Below are positions 56,055-64,000 of a stretch of 64,000 nt of DNA, one piece after another (position 1 is the stretch's first letter; each line of letters starts with the position of its first letter). Under the pieces are notes generated by a model, which was given only the letters and a program-made list of their open reading frames with translations, had not been told where the DNA came from and did no database searches. Source of the stretch: Eubacteriaceae bacterium (GTDB lineage Bacteria > Bacillota > Clostridia > Peptostreptococcales > Anaerovoracaceae). The translations under genes were made by a program, and so were the position numbers. The stretch is from NCBI GenBank assembly GCA_022652985.1, contig JALCRY010000002.1, positions 1-64,000 of the forward strand, written 5' to 3'.

Positions 56055-56732
56055 ATGAGAGTATTGATTGTGGAAGATGAAGTCAGACTGGCGGACGCTC
56101 TGGCGCAGATCTTATCTGAACAGAAATATATGACCGACGTGGTCAACGACGGACTGGACGGACTGGACTATGCCCGGGCCGGCATTTACGATGTAATAGT
56201 GCTCGATGTAATGCTGCCGGGAATGAACGGATTCGATATCGCGAAGGAACTGCGGAAAGAAAAGGATCAGACGCCTATCATCATGCTCACCGCAAGGAGC
56301 GAGGTAATCGACAAGGTCAAAGGTCTCGACTGCGGCGCCGACGACTACATGACCAAACCGTTCGCGCCCGAAGAGCTGCTGGCCCGCGTGCGTGCACTGA
56401 CAAGACGCCAGGGCGAAGTTCTGCTTGATGAGCAGTCGTTCGAAGATCTGACGCTCAATCTTTCGACCTGCGATCTTTCCTGCGGGTCCAAATCGATACA
56501 CCTGAACTTCAAGGAATTTGAAATACTCAAGCTGCTGATGTCCAGCCCGAATTCGGCTGTCACGAAAGAAGACATTATAGTAAAAGTATGGGGATACGAC
56601 AGCGATGCAACAGACAACAACGTCGAGGCGTACATATCATTCCTGCGCAAAAAATTTCTATTCCTCGAATCGAAAGTCGGCATTACTGCCCTGCGTAAAG
56701 TCGGATACAGGCTGGAGGTGCAGGATCAGTGA
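56055..56732 (+). CDS. OmpR-family response regulator
   Basis: The 225-residue protein has a receiver domain with phosphoacceptor D51 in IVLDVMLPG, conserved E7/D8 and K101 in TKPF. A C-terminal winged helix with HLNFKEFEILKLLMSSPN and VEAYISFLRKK follows. It should control genes in answer to the histidine kinase encoded 15 bases downstream. AAGGAGGA precedes the ATG. Confidence 0.95.
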   Translation: MRVLIVEDEVRLADALAQILSEQKYMTDVVNDGLDGLDYARAGIYDVIVLDVMLPGMNGFDIAKELRKEKDQTPIIMLTARSEVIDKVKGLDCGADDYMTKPFAPEELLARVRALTRRQGEVLLDEQSFEDLTLNLSTCDLSCGSKSIHLNFKEFEILKLLMSSPNSAVTKEDIIVKVWGYDSDATDNNVEAYISFLRKKFLFLESKVGITALRKVGYRLEVQDQ

Positions 56733-56747
56733 TCCTGAAGAAATAAT

Positions 56748-58274
56748 ATGCTTAAGAAATTACAGCACAGAATCATATTGATCAACATGCTGCTCGTCGG
56801 GGTCATCATTATCTCCGTCGTTGCGGCTATTTGCGTGAACACGTATCGGGAGGCGGCCAGCAATATTACATCCGCACTCTCAGCTTCATATAAATATTAT
56901 AAAAACGACGACGATTCGACACCGAACTTCGGCGGAGGCAGCGGCGTCGGCAACGGAACAGGCAACGGCACCCACAGCCAGTGGGACAAAGATCTGGGCC
57001 GCGTATTTACAGTCACAGTCGTATGCGATACCGCGGGCTCGATAAAGTCCACGGTAACAAAATTCGGCACAATGGATACGGCTAATCTGCAGACCGCGAC
57101 CGCGCTCGCTTTCTCATCCGATTCCTCCAGCGGCCGCATCAAGAGCCTCAACCTCGCATATGCCAAGCACATCGATGAAGATAAGGTCGTCATCGTCTTC
57201 GCCGACACTTATACGACTTTATCAGCAGCGCAGACACAGATCACCTCATCCGCACTGATGGGCGGTGCAGCTCTTATCATTCTCCTGATGATAAGCATCC
57301 TCCTGTCGAAAGTAGTCTGCCGTCCGGTCGAAAAGGCCTGGACGCAGCAGCAGCAGTTCGTGGCCGACGCGTCTCACGAACTCAAAACTCCGCTCACAGT
57401 AATACTGGCGAACAACGATATTCTCCTTTCCAAGGGGCATGTCGACAAAACCGTCACCGATCAGAAGCAGTGGGTAGAAAGCACCAAAACAGAAGCCGTC
57501 CACATGAAGAAACTCGTCGACAACCTGCTGTTCCTGGCCAGATCCGATGCGGCGGAGGCGGCCAGCCAGAAGATCGTCTTCTCGGAAGTCGTCCTCTCTG
57601 ATGTAGTAATGGACAGTTATCTTCAGTTCGAACCTGTCGCGTTTGAAAAAGGCGTGCTGATAGACGCGGACATCGAGCCTGCCGTCAAAGTCAACGGCGA
57701 TCCGACGCAGCTGAAACAGCTCGCGCATATCCTGATAGACAACGCGATCAAGTATGCAGGCGACAACGGCCGCATATTCATCACCGTATCGAAGAACGGT
57801 TCGGCAGCCAATTTCTCTGTGAACAACACCGGTCCGGCGATTCCCAGAGAAGATATCAAGCACATATTCGAAAGATTCTATCGTGCGGACAAAGCCCGCA
57901 CTCAGGGCAGCGGCTACGGGCTCGGTCTGGCGATAGCCAGAAGCATAGTGGAAAACCATCAGGGCATCATCAGCTGCGTCAGCACCGAAGCCGACGGAAC
58001 TACTTTCACGGCCTCGATGCCGGAAGCGGCAGCCGCAGCATCCGGCAAGTTCAAACGCCAGCCGAAGATAAAACCGTCAAAGAATGCACCGGGCGCAGTC
58101 AGCACAGCGGACTCCGCATCGTTCAGATCTGACCGCAGCTCAGATGAGCCGCCGGCGGGAGTTATAGACGCCGACTATGAAGTAGTCGATGACGGCAAAG
58201 ACACCGGTCTGAAACTCAGTCCCGGCCAGGCGCCTCTTGAGAACAGAAATGCCGGAGCTATAAATAAAAAATAA
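56748..58274 (+). CDS. membrane sensor histidine kinase
   Basis: The 508-residue protein has membrane helices at about 9-30 and 169-188 with an extracellular sensor of about 135 residues between. That sensor contains a Gly/Asn/Thr-rich linker near residue 62-75. The phosphoacceptor H210 is in DASHELKTPLTVIL, and the ATPase domain has N, G1 (DNAIKYAGDNG), F and G2 boxes (GSGYGLGLAIA). A C-terminal tail of about 90 polar residues is extra. It pairs with the response regulator before it. The signal is unknown. Confidence 0.93.
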   Translation: MLKKLQHRIILINMLLVGVIIISVVAAICVNTYREAASNITSALSASYKYYKNDDDSTPNFGGGSGVGNGTGNGTHSQWDKDLGRVFTVTVVCDTAGSIKSTVTKFGTMDTANLQTATALAFSSDSSSGRIKSLNLAYAKHIDEDKVVIVFADTYTTLSAAQTQITSSALMGGAALIILLMISILLSKVVCRPVEKAWTQQQQFVADASHELKTPLTVILANNDILLSKGHVDKTVTDQKQWVESTKTEAVHMKKLVDNLLFLARSDAAEAASQKIVFSEVVLSDVVMDSYLQFEPVAFEKGVLIDADIEPAVKVNGDPTQLKQLAHILIDNAIKYAGDNGRIFITVSKNGSAANFSVNNTGPAIPREDIKHIFERFYRADKARTQGSGYGLGLAIARSIVENHQGIISCVSTEADGTTFTASMPEAAAAASGKFKRQPKIKPSKNAPGAVSTADSASFRSDRSSDEPPAGVIDADYEVVDDGKDTGLKLSPGQAPLENRNAGAINKK

Positions 58275-58280
58275 AACACA

Positions 58281-58313
58281 GCGGATCGGTATACCCGATC
58301 CGCCATTTATTTT
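58281..58313. terminator. bidirectional terminator between the kinase gene and purC
   Basis: GCGGATCGG and CCGATCCGC form a 9-bp stem with a 5-base loop (58281-58303). CATTTATTTTC follows on the plus strand and TGTGTTTTATTTTTT on the minus strand. Confidence 0.8.
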
Positions 58314-58330
58314 CTGAACTTTATATTACG

Positions 58331-59203
58331 CTATTTGAATTCTTTTCCTGTGAGCAGGGCAAATGCTTCCTTATACTTGTCGATCGTCTTTTCGATGATC
58401 TCGTCAGGGAGCAGATAGTCGCTGTCCGGATTAGCTGTCAGCCAGTCTCTTACAAACTGCTTGTCATATGAAGGCTGTGACTGTCCCGGCTTATAGCCGT
58501 CGAGAGGCCAGAACCTTGAGCTGTCCGGTGTGAGCACTTCATCGCCGAGTACTACATTGCCTTCTTCGTCAAGTCCGAACTCGAACTTGGTATCTGCAAT
58601 GATGATCTTCCTCGAACGTGCATAGTCAGCGCACTTCTTGTAGATTTCAATTGTCTTATCTCTGAGCTCTGTCGCATAGAACTCGCCTTTGCCCGGATAC
58701 AGCTTCTCGAGTACTTCGATCGTCTTCTCGTACGATACGTTTTCGTCGTGATCGCCGATCTCCGCTTTTGTGCTCGGAGTGTAGATAGGCTCAGGCAGCT
58801 GATCTGATTCGATCAGGCCCTCCTTCAGTTTGATGCCGCAGACCTCGCCTGTTTTCTGATAGCTTGCCCAGCCGCTTCCTGTAATATATCCGCGGACGAT
58901 GCACTCTACCGGCAGCATCTCAAGCTTTTTGCACATTGTGCTTCTGCCCTCGAACTCCTCAGTTCTGAAAAACTCAGGCATGTCGTTGACATCCGTCGAG
59001 ATGAGATCGTTCGGGATGACATCTTCCGTAAAGTCAAACCAGAACTTTGACATCTGTGTAAGGATCTGTCCTTTCTGCTCTACTTTATTCTTCAGAATAT
59101 GGTCGAATGCCGAGATCCTGTCTGTTGCTACCATGATAAGACTGTCGCCATTATCGTAGATCTCACGTACTTTTCCTGATTTAACCGGTGTAAATTCTTT
59201 CAT
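58331..59203 (-). CDS. purC: SAICAR synthetase
   Basis: The 290-residue protein has VREIYDNGDSLIMVATDRIS at the N-terminus, RGYITGSGWASYQKTG, and LIIADTKFEFG-like IIIADTKFEFGLDEEGN with the catalytic region. It joins aspartate to CAIR to make SAICAR, four steps before IMP. It is 57 kb from the purO-purH operon. The start at 59203 follows AGAGG; a longer frame from 59269 is rejected. No riboswitch was seen in its leader. Confidence 0.95.
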   Translation of the reverse strand: MKEFTPVKSGKVREIYDNGDSLIMVATDRISAFDHILKNKVEQKGQILTQMSKFWFDFTEDVIPNDLISTDVNDMPEFFRTEEFEGRSTMCKKLEMLPVECIVRGYITGSGWASYQKTGEVCGIKLKEGLIESDQLPEPIYTPSTKAEIGDHDENVSYEKTIEVLEKLYPGKGEFYATELRDKTIEIYKKCADYARSRKIIIADTKFEFGLDEEGNVVLGDEVLTPDSSRFWPLDGYKPGQSQPSYDKQFVRDWLTANPDSDYLLPDEIIEKTIDKYKEAFALLTGKEFK

Positions 59204-59282
59204 TTCAATACCTCTATACTTTTGATTACCAATAATACGATAGTGATATATTACCACCCCGCGCAGCAAAAATCCACCTGCA

Positions 59283-59322
59283 AAAAAAACTGCGCCCCGG
59301 GGATAATGCCCCGATGCGCAGT
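59283..59322 (-). terminator. intrinsic terminator after the thiolase gene
   Basis: On the minus strand ACTGCGC pairs with GCGCAGT, and an inner CGGGG/CCCCG stem extends it. A run of eight T follows. Confidence 0.85.
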
Positions 59323-59376
59323 CAGTGATCTTTATTAAGTTCCGTGAGCATCCGCAGATCTCACTTTACTCCTGTA

Positions 59377-60561
59377 CTAGTCACAGAGTTCTACAGCACA
59401 TGATGTTCCCATGCCGCCGCCTATGCACAGTGTAGCGAGGCCCTTCTTTGCGCCCCTCTTCTGCATTTCATAGATCAGTGTGATAAGGATACGAGCGCCG
59501 GATGAACCGATCGGATGTCCGAGTGCGATAGCTCCGCCGTTAACGTTGAGCTTTTCAGGATCCCATCCCATTTCCTTGCCTACTGCTACAGACTGAGCTG
59601 CGAAAGCTTCGTTTGCTTCAACGAGATCAAGATCTGCAACTGTCCAGCCTGCCTTCTCGAGGCACTTCTTTGATGCAGGAACAGGTCCGATTCCCATGAT
59701 CGAAGGGTCAACGCCTGCCGATGCATAAGAAACGATCTTAGCCATAGGCTTGAGTCCGAGCTCATCAGCCTTGTCCTTCGACATTACTATCAGAGCTGCT
59801 CCGGCGTCATTGATTCCGGATGCGTTGGCAGCTGTTACCATGCCGTCCTTCTTGAATGCAGGTCTGAGCTTGCTGATGCCTTCAGCTGTAACGCCGTCTC
59901 TCGGGAATTCGTCAGTATCGAAGATGACCGGATCACCCTTTCTCTGAGGGATCTCAACAGGAACGATTTCGTCCTTGAATCTGCCGGCCTTGATAGCTGC
60001 TACTGCCTTCTGCTGTGAAGCTGCTGCAAACTCGTCGAGCTCTTCTCTTGTGAGTCCCCACTGCTCTGCAACGTTCTCTGCAGTAATACCCATGTGATAG
60101 TGGTTGAAGATGTCGAAGAGTCCGTCTTTGATCATGATGTCTTCTGCTTCATAGCTGCCCATACGAGCTCCCCATCTTGCTTTATGATCTGCGAAAGGTG
60201 TTGTCGACATGCTCTCAGCTCCGCCTGCAACGATGATATCAGCGTCGCCTGCTTTAATGATCTGAGCTGCAAGTTCAACAGTCCTCAGGCCCGATCCGCA
60301 AACCTTATTTATTGTCATTGCAGGGATTTCCTTAGGAATGCCTGCAGCGAGTTCGATCTGTCTGGCAACGTTCTGGCCCTGACCTGCCTGAAGAACGCAT
60401 CCAAGTATGACTTCATCGATCATTTCAGGTTTGATTCCTGCTCTTTCAACTGCCGCTTTAACAGCTGTAGCGCCGAGCGTAACAGCTGATACATTTTTCA
60501 GCGATCCGCCGAAGCTGCCGATAGGAGTTCTTGCTGCTGATACGATTACTACTTCTTTCAT
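59377..60561 (-). CDS. thlA: acetyl-CoA C-acetyltransferase (thiolase)
   Basis: The 394-residue thiolase has the acyl-binding cysteine C88 in [14 protein letters not shown], the NEAFAAQ and [18 protein letters not shown] motifs and the second cysteine in [15 protein letters not shown]. It joins two acetyl-CoA into acetoacetyl-CoA, the entry to butyrate fermentation. Its codons look strongly biased, as in highly expressed genes. The promoter carries a clear inverted repeat. GGAGG precedes the ATG. Confidence 0.95.
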   Translation of the reverse strand: MKEVVIVSAARTPIGSFGGSLKNVSAVTLGATAVKAAVERAGIKPEMIDEVILGCVLQAGQGQNVARQIELAAGIPKEIPAMTINKVCGSGLRTVELAAQIIKAGDADIIVAGGAESMSTTPFADHKARWGARMGSYEAEDIMIKDGLFDIFNHYHMGITAENVAEQWGLTREELDEFAAASQQKAVAAIKAGRFKDEIVPVEIPQRKGDPVIFDTDEFPRDGVTAEGISKLRPAFKKDGMVTAANASGINDAGAALIVMSKDKADELGLKPMAKIVSYASAGVDPSIMGIGPVPASKKCLEKAGWTVADLDLVEANEAFAAQSVAVGKEMGWDPEKLNVNGGAIALGHPIGSSGARILITLIYEMQKRGAKKGLATLCIGGGMGTSCAVELCD

Positions 60562-60576
60562 GTTTTTCCTCCTCTT

Positions 60577-60655
60577 GAGACAAATGTCTCTAATCTACAT
60601 TATTGTTTTGGTAATCAGACAAAAACAATATACCGTAAAACATCACTGTTTTCAA
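60577..60655 (-). promoter_or_regulatory. thiolase promoter with two operator-like inverted repeats
   Basis: TTGAAA (60655-60650) and TATATT (60632-60627) are 17 bases apart on the minus strand. The inverted repeat TATTGTTTT/AAAACAATA (60630-60601, with a 12-base spacer) overlaps the -10 box and start point. A second perfect dyad, GAGACA/TGTCTC, lies at 60577-60590 in the leader. The first half-site TTGTT is like that of Rex, but the spacing is wrong for Rex. Confidence 0.6.
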
Positions 60656-60673
60656 GCTAAATCTCTATTTCTG

Positions 60674-61666
60674 TCACTTTCCGCCGACAGCTTCCCAGGC
60701 AACGGGAGCAATAGGAGCAGCTTTTCGGTCGGACTTGAAATTTACGATATATTTTTCGATCATTCTGCACGGTTTGTAGGCCATCTTCGCTTTCCGGAGG
60801 TTCGGCAGGTCCATATCTTCTTCCCTGTTGATATACCTGATATACTCCGGAAGATGCGCACAGAACTCCTTCGTGATCGCCGGATAAAGTCCGCGTATCG
60901 ACGCGTCCGCCTTTTCCACATGACACGTTACAGTTTTGCGGTTCAGCTGTCCGCCGATCGACATAGCCTTCATCTCGCCGTCGATATAGATCGCACCGGC
61001 AAAATATCCGACCGTCTCCAGATTTCCCAGCACATCGCCCATCGCCTTCTGTTCCAGTTCGAGCATATGCCTTTCATCAGCCGGAAGATCAGCCTTGCCT
61101 TCTTCCCACGAATCCAGGAATTCCAGTGCTTCCTGCGCATCGTCTGAAGTCAGCTTCCTGTATTCGTAAATATAATTCTTGAGGAAGTAATTCAGGTGAT
61201 TCTTCTTCTGGTGGTACGCCCTGCCCTTGAGCTCCACAAGATCCGTGCGGTGATACATATAGTCATAATTCGCGCGGTCCGAAATATACACGAGCTCATC
61301 CGGGAACGCCGCATACAGGGTATCCGTAAGATGATAAGGGATCAGCCTCATTGTGAACAGCTGTCCGGCATCCTCGAAACGCTTTTTGCATTCCAGAACG
61401 CATTCCCGCAGCTGAAAGGAATCATACTCGCCCGTCGGGCTGAGCGGCATATTCATAAAATGAACAGTCACGCCCTCCTCCAGCTCAAGATGGCTTATAC
61501 CTTCCACGCACATATAGCCGTTGATCACTTCCCAGCTGAACTCGTTGATCTCGCGCCACATATACAGCGACGAAAACGAAAGACCGGAAGTCCTGTGATC
61601 AACGGCATTGAGATACTGCTCCATTTCGTCCTTGCATCCCAGCGTTACTTTATTTTTAAAAATCAT
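60674..61666 (-). CDS. DUF2156 (GNAT-like) domain protein
   Basis: The 330-residue soluble protein matches the DUF2156 family, the GNAT-like C-terminal domain also found in phosphatidylglycerol lysyltransferases. It has FSSLYMWREI at the N-terminus, then YHQKKNHLNYFLKNY and HVEKADASIRGLYPAITKEF, and ends with YINREEDMDLPNLRKAKMAY, which are typical. The acceptor is unknown. It is last in the surE-isochorismatase-DUF2156 run. Confidence 0.83.
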   Translation of the reverse strand: MIFKNKVTLGCKDEMEQYLNAVDHRTSGLSFSSLYMWREINEFSWEVINGYMCVEGISHLELEEGVTVHFMNMPLSPTGEYDSFQLRECVLECKKRFEDAGQLFTMRLIPYHLTDTLYAAFPDELVYISDRANYDYMYHRTDLVELKGRAYHQKKNHLNYFLKNYIYEYRKLTSDDAQEALEFLDSWEEGKADLPADERHMLELEQKAMGDVLGNLETVGYFAGAIYIDGEMKAMSIGGQLNRKTVTCHVEKADASIRGLYPAITKEFCAHLPEYIRYINREEDMDLPNLRKAKMAYKPCRMIEKYIVNFKSDRKAAPIAPVAWEAVGGK

Positions 61667-61691
61667 TTTCTCTCTTATCCCTCTTTTCCGG

Positions 61692-62261
61692 CTACTTGAC
61701 GATAGCCGATATTTCCTTGAAGCCGGGAGTCTTCGATCCTTCCATCATCTCGAACAAGGCGGCTTCGTATGTAGTAATGACAGCGCCGGCATGTGTCATG
61801 CGGCGTTCCGACATCTTTTTGTCGTTCTTGTGTCTCGATTCGATGCAGTCGCTGATGACGAAAACATTGTAGCCCTCCTGCAGCAGTGCGAGCGCCGTCT
61901 GCTCAACACATACATGCGCTTCTATTCCGATGAGGATGACCGTTTCCCGGCCGGATTCCTCGAGCGCGTTTCTGAACTCATCCGTCAGCAGTGCGCTGAA
62001 TGTATTCTTTTCAATAGGAGTGAACTCGCCGAGAGCCTCTTTGACCGGGCCGACCGTTTCGCCGAGTCCCTTCGTGTACTGCTGCGTAACGAGAACAGGC
62101 ACATTCAGAGCCCGCGCGCCCTTTATGAATTTGACCGCCGTCTCGATCAGTTCTTCACTGTCGTGCATCGCAGGCACGATATGCTCCTGGAAGTCAATAG
62201 CTGCTACGATCGCATCGTCTCTCTCGATCATCAGTGCTTTCAGCAATTCCGGTTTTTTCAT
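61692..62261 (-). CDS. isochorismatase family cysteine hydrolase
   Basis: The 189-residue protein has the triad of the family: D23 in AAIDFQE, K85 in EKNTFSA and C118 in GIEAHVCVEQT. ISDCIESRHKNDK matches the general YcaC/nicotinamidase-like pattern. Substrates may be nicotinamide, isochorismate or other amides; sequence does not settle this. It lies between surE and the DUF2156 gene with short gaps. Confidence 0.88.
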   Translation of the reverse strand: MKKPELLKALMIERDDAIVAAIDFQEHIVPAMHDSEELIETAVKFIKGARALNVPVLVTQQYTKGLGETVGPVKEALGEFTPIEKNTFSALLTDEFRNALEESGRETVILIGIEAHVCVEQTALALLQEGYNVFVISDCIESRHKNDKKMSERRMTHAGAVITTYEAALFEMMEGSKTPGFKEISAIVK

Positions 62262-62276
62262 TTTGTATTCCTCCTT

Positions 62277-63050
62277 TTAAATCAAATCGATGTTCCACTT
62301 TTGCAAACTTTCGATTTTATCATGCGCGGTCGAATCGTACATGATCGGGGTAATGCTGGCATACCCTTCCTGCACGGCTATTACATCTATGGTAATGTCG
62401 TCGCTGTCGTACACTATCGGGTCGCCTGCATACCAGTATTCGGTAATGCCGTTGTCATTTTTGTGCGGGGTGAACCATTCGTCGTATTCTCTCCTGCCGA
62501 TCCTGGTGATCATTGTTCCCTTGATCTCGTCTGCCGGCAGGTTCGGGGTATTGATATTCACTATCATCGACGAATCCATCTTGGCCGCCACTTTCGGATA
62601 TACCAGCTGCGCCAGCCTGCATGCAGCCTCGAAATGTTCGGGCTTATGCGATGCCACTGACACCGCCACAGAGGGCTTCCCGCAGATCGCGCCTTCCACG
62701 GCTGCTCCGACAGTTCCGCTGTATATCGTATCGGTCCCAAGGTTCGATCCTTCGTTGATCCCGGAATACACTATGTCGATATCGATCCCCTGCGAATGCA
62801 GATAACGTATGCCCAGCATCACGCAGTCCGCCGGAGTGCCGTTGACCATCATAGCCATTACTGCACCTTCATAGCTGACCTCCGTGATCTGCATCGGTTT
62901 TTCCATGGAGATGCTGTGGCTCTTGCCGCTCTGCTGCGTCTCCGGAGCACAGATGTAGATCTCCGCGCCTTCTATCGCGGACATGGCCGTTGTCAGTTCG
63001 CGTATCCCGCGTGCCTTTATTCCGTCATCGTTTGCGATCAATATTTTCAT
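62277..63050 (-). CDS. surE: 5'/3'-nucleotidase SurE
   Basis: The 257-residue protein starts ILIANDDGIKARGIREL with the metal aspartates D8 and D9 and has SGKSHSISMEKPMQI, GTPADCV and SGINEGSNLGTDTIYSGTVG, all SurE signatures. It removes phosphate from nucleoside monophosphates. AAGGGAGAAGG precedes the ATG. It heads the operon with the isochorismatase and DUF2156 genes. Confidence 0.94.
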   Translation of the reverse strand: MKILIANDDGIKARGIRELTTAMSAIEGAEIYICAPETQQSGKSHSISMEKPMQITEVSYEGAVMAMMVNGTPADCVMLGIRYLHSQGIDIDIVYSGINEGSNLGTDTIYSGTVGAAVEGAICGKPSVAVSVASHKPEHFEAACRLAQLVYPKVAAKMDSSMIVNINTPNLPADEIKGTMITRIGRREYDEWFTPHKNDNGITEYWYAGDPIVYDSDDITIDVIAVQEGYASITPIMYDSTAHDKIESLQKWNIDLI

Positions 63051-63131
63051 GCTTATTCCTTCTCCCTTAAAAATGACTTTGATTATTATATCACATAATG
63101 GTATGATTCAAACATCAAAGGAGGTTACACA

Positions 63132-63497
63132 ATGTTTAAATTCACACACTATAATTTCAACGTGCTCGATCTGGACAGGAGCATCGCTTTCTATAAAGAG
63201 GCGCTCGGCCTCGAGCCTGCGCGCACCAAGGAAGGCCCGAACGGCAGCTTCAAACTCGTATACCTGCACGACAAGGATACGGATTTCGAGCTTGAACTCA
63301 CCTGGCTGGCTGACCGCACAGAACCGTACAATCTCGGCGAATGTGAATTTCACCTGGCAATGGCGACACGCGACATGGACGCCGCGCACAAGAAACATGA
63401 GGAGATGGGATGCATCTGCTTCGAGAATCCGGCCATGGGGATATACTTCATTACCGATCCGGACGGCTACTGGATCGAGATAGTTCCCTGGAGATAA
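63132..63497 (+). CDS. VOC-family protein, glyoxalase I-like
   Basis: The 121-residue protein is one VOC unit with FTHYNFNVLDLDRSIAFYKE (metal H7), a strand FELELTW with a glutamate, ECEFHLAMATRDMDAAH with a histidine and GYWIEIVPW with the final glutamate. This is the H-E-H-E ligand set of lactoylglutathione lyase. The real substrate in an organism that may lack glutathione is open. GGAGG precedes the ATG. Confidence 0.85.
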   Translation: MFKFTHYNFNVLDLDRSIAFYKEALGLEPARTKEGPNGSFKLVYLHDKDTDFELELTWLADRTEPYNLGECEFHLAMATRDMDAAHKKHEEMGCICFENPAMGIYFITDPDGYWIEIVPWR

Positions 63498-63520
63498 AAA
63501 TCATCGTTACTGAATATATA

Positions 63521-63549
63521 AACCTGCCTGCCCGGGCGGGTTTTTTTCT
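63521..63549 (+). terminator. intrinsic terminator after the VOC gene
   Basis: AACCTGCC (63521-63528) pairs with GGCGGGTT (63535-63542) with one G-U pair. The T-run overlaps and continues as TTTTTTTCTG. Confidence 0.82.
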
Positions 63550-63586
63550 GTCCTGAAACCTGTCTGATTATTTTTGCGCAAAACTC

Positions 63587-63652
63587 TTGACACCGACAGG
63601 TGCCGGAAGTATATTATAGGCGTAATGGTTAGTTAGTCAAGTAACTAACTAA
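63587..63652 (+). promoter_or_regulatory. GntR-gene promoter with perfect operator dyad
   Basis: TTGACA (63587-63592) and TATATT (63610-63615) are 17 bases apart. Just downstream TTAGTTAGT and ACTAACTAA form a perfect 9-bp dyad with a 6-base spacer (63629-63652). This is the expected place and kind of site for autorepression by the YtrA-type regulator that follows. Confidence 0.8.
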
Positions 63653-63706
63653 TACGCCGAGCGGATGCAGCGCGCAGTCATCCGGTCCGGCTGAAAGGAA
63701 AAGGAT

Positions 63707-64000
63707 ATGAAAATCAATTATGAATCTGAGAAGCCTATCTTCATGCAGCTGGCAGAAGAAATAGAAAACGCCGTCATTTCGGGAGCTTTTCCCGAAGGTG
63801 AACAGATACCTTCGATCACCGAACTGTCGGCAACGCTGAAAATCAATCCGGCCACTGCCAACAAAGGTGTGAATATGCTGGTGGATGCGGGGATCGTGTA
63901 CAAGAAACGCGGGCTCGGCATGTTCGTGCAGGAAGGAGCAGTAAAAATGCTTACCGAAAAGAAAAAGAACGAGTTCATTGAAGAACACATAACCGCTCTG
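63707..64000 (+). CDS. GntR-family regulator, YtrA type (partial, cut by window end)
   Basis: The first 98 codons are present and the frame is open to the window edge. INYESEKPIFMQLAEEIENA, then GAFPEGEQIPSITELSATLK and INPATANKGVNMLVDAGIVY form the GntR winged helix. YtrA-type proteins of about 125 residues repress ABC-transporter operons that follow them, so such genes probably lie just outside the window. AAAGGAAAAGGAT precedes the ATG. Confidence 0.92.
   Translation, partial: MKINYESEKPIFMQLAEEIENAVISGAFPEGEQIPSITELSATLKINPATANKGVNMLVDAGIVYKKRGLGMFVQEGAVKMLTEKKKNEFIEEHITAL

Noticed and set aside
60601-60630. Rex operator
   Set aside because: The half-sites contain TTGTT, but the spacing is longer than in Rex sites.

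Overview
The window looks like one chromosome segment of a strictly anaerobic, fermentative Firmicute, probably class Clostridia. The taxonomy is inference. It rests on Shine-Dalgarno sites of the GGAGG type, a ZTP riboswitch, a SAM-I riboswitch, butyrate-type CoA chemistry (thiolase and a butyryl/4-hydroxybutyrate CoA-transferase family protein), a 3D/G5 cell-wall protein, ScpA/ScpB, a CarD-like regulator and an XpaC/TelA pair. Most genes lie on the minus strand. I found no rRNA, tRNA, CRISPR array, phage or intact transposase.

Layout. 0-2.2 kb: a split purine module (stand-alone AICAR transformylase plus a PurO-type IMP cyclohydrolase) under a ZTP riboswitch with an overlapping terminator. 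2.2-9.5 kb: PPOX-fold protein, class-A serine hydrolase, alpha/beta hydrolase, DMT transporter, CoA-transferase, zinc-ribbon membrane protein, TelA and XpaC. 9.6-13.7 kb: a RuBisCO-like protein, an MtnX-like phosphatase and an MFS transporter broken by an in-frame TGA, divergent from a TetR regulator. 13.7-20.2 kb: HAD phosphatase, SecB-like chaperone, prfB with its programmed frameshift, secA and a CNNM/HlyC protein. 20.2-21.0 kb: a non-coding, repeat-rich interval with two tandem-repeat arrays and a 197-bp inverted-repeat element. 21-32 kb: dGTPase, polysaccharide deacetylase, aspartate kinase, metK under a SAM-I riboswitch, and a dipeptidase/DUF819 transporter pair divergent from an XRE-cupin regulator. 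32-43 kb: a gap with DnaA-box-like sites, AlaX, 3D/G5 protein, a MutS-like ATPase with a partner resembling the KamC/KamB aminomutase reactivase, RluB-type pseudouridine synthase, ScpAB, MtnA and a DMT transporter. 43-50.4 kb: the complete F1Fo ATP synthase operon atpIBEFHAGDC. 50.4-55.1 kb: dCMP deaminase, TruA, YhbY, a degenerate prepilin-peptidase-like protein, GlnRS and CarD. 55.2-64 kb: two small ORFs with a structured 3' region, an OmpR/HisKA two-component system, purC, thiolase, a DUF2156 protein, isochorismatase, SurE, a VOC protein and a YtrA-type GntR gene cut by the window edge.

The most interesting system is the RuBisCO-like protein with its MtnX-like phosphatase, plus mtnA about 30 kb away. 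These are parts of the methylthioribose salvage pathway, whose usual dioxygenase step needs oxygen, yet the organism appears to be anaerobic. Also notable are the orphan KamB/KamC-like pair, the secA-prfB-secB-like operon with a 38-codon ORF overlapping the secA start, and the small-ORF/structured-RNA locus at 55 kb.
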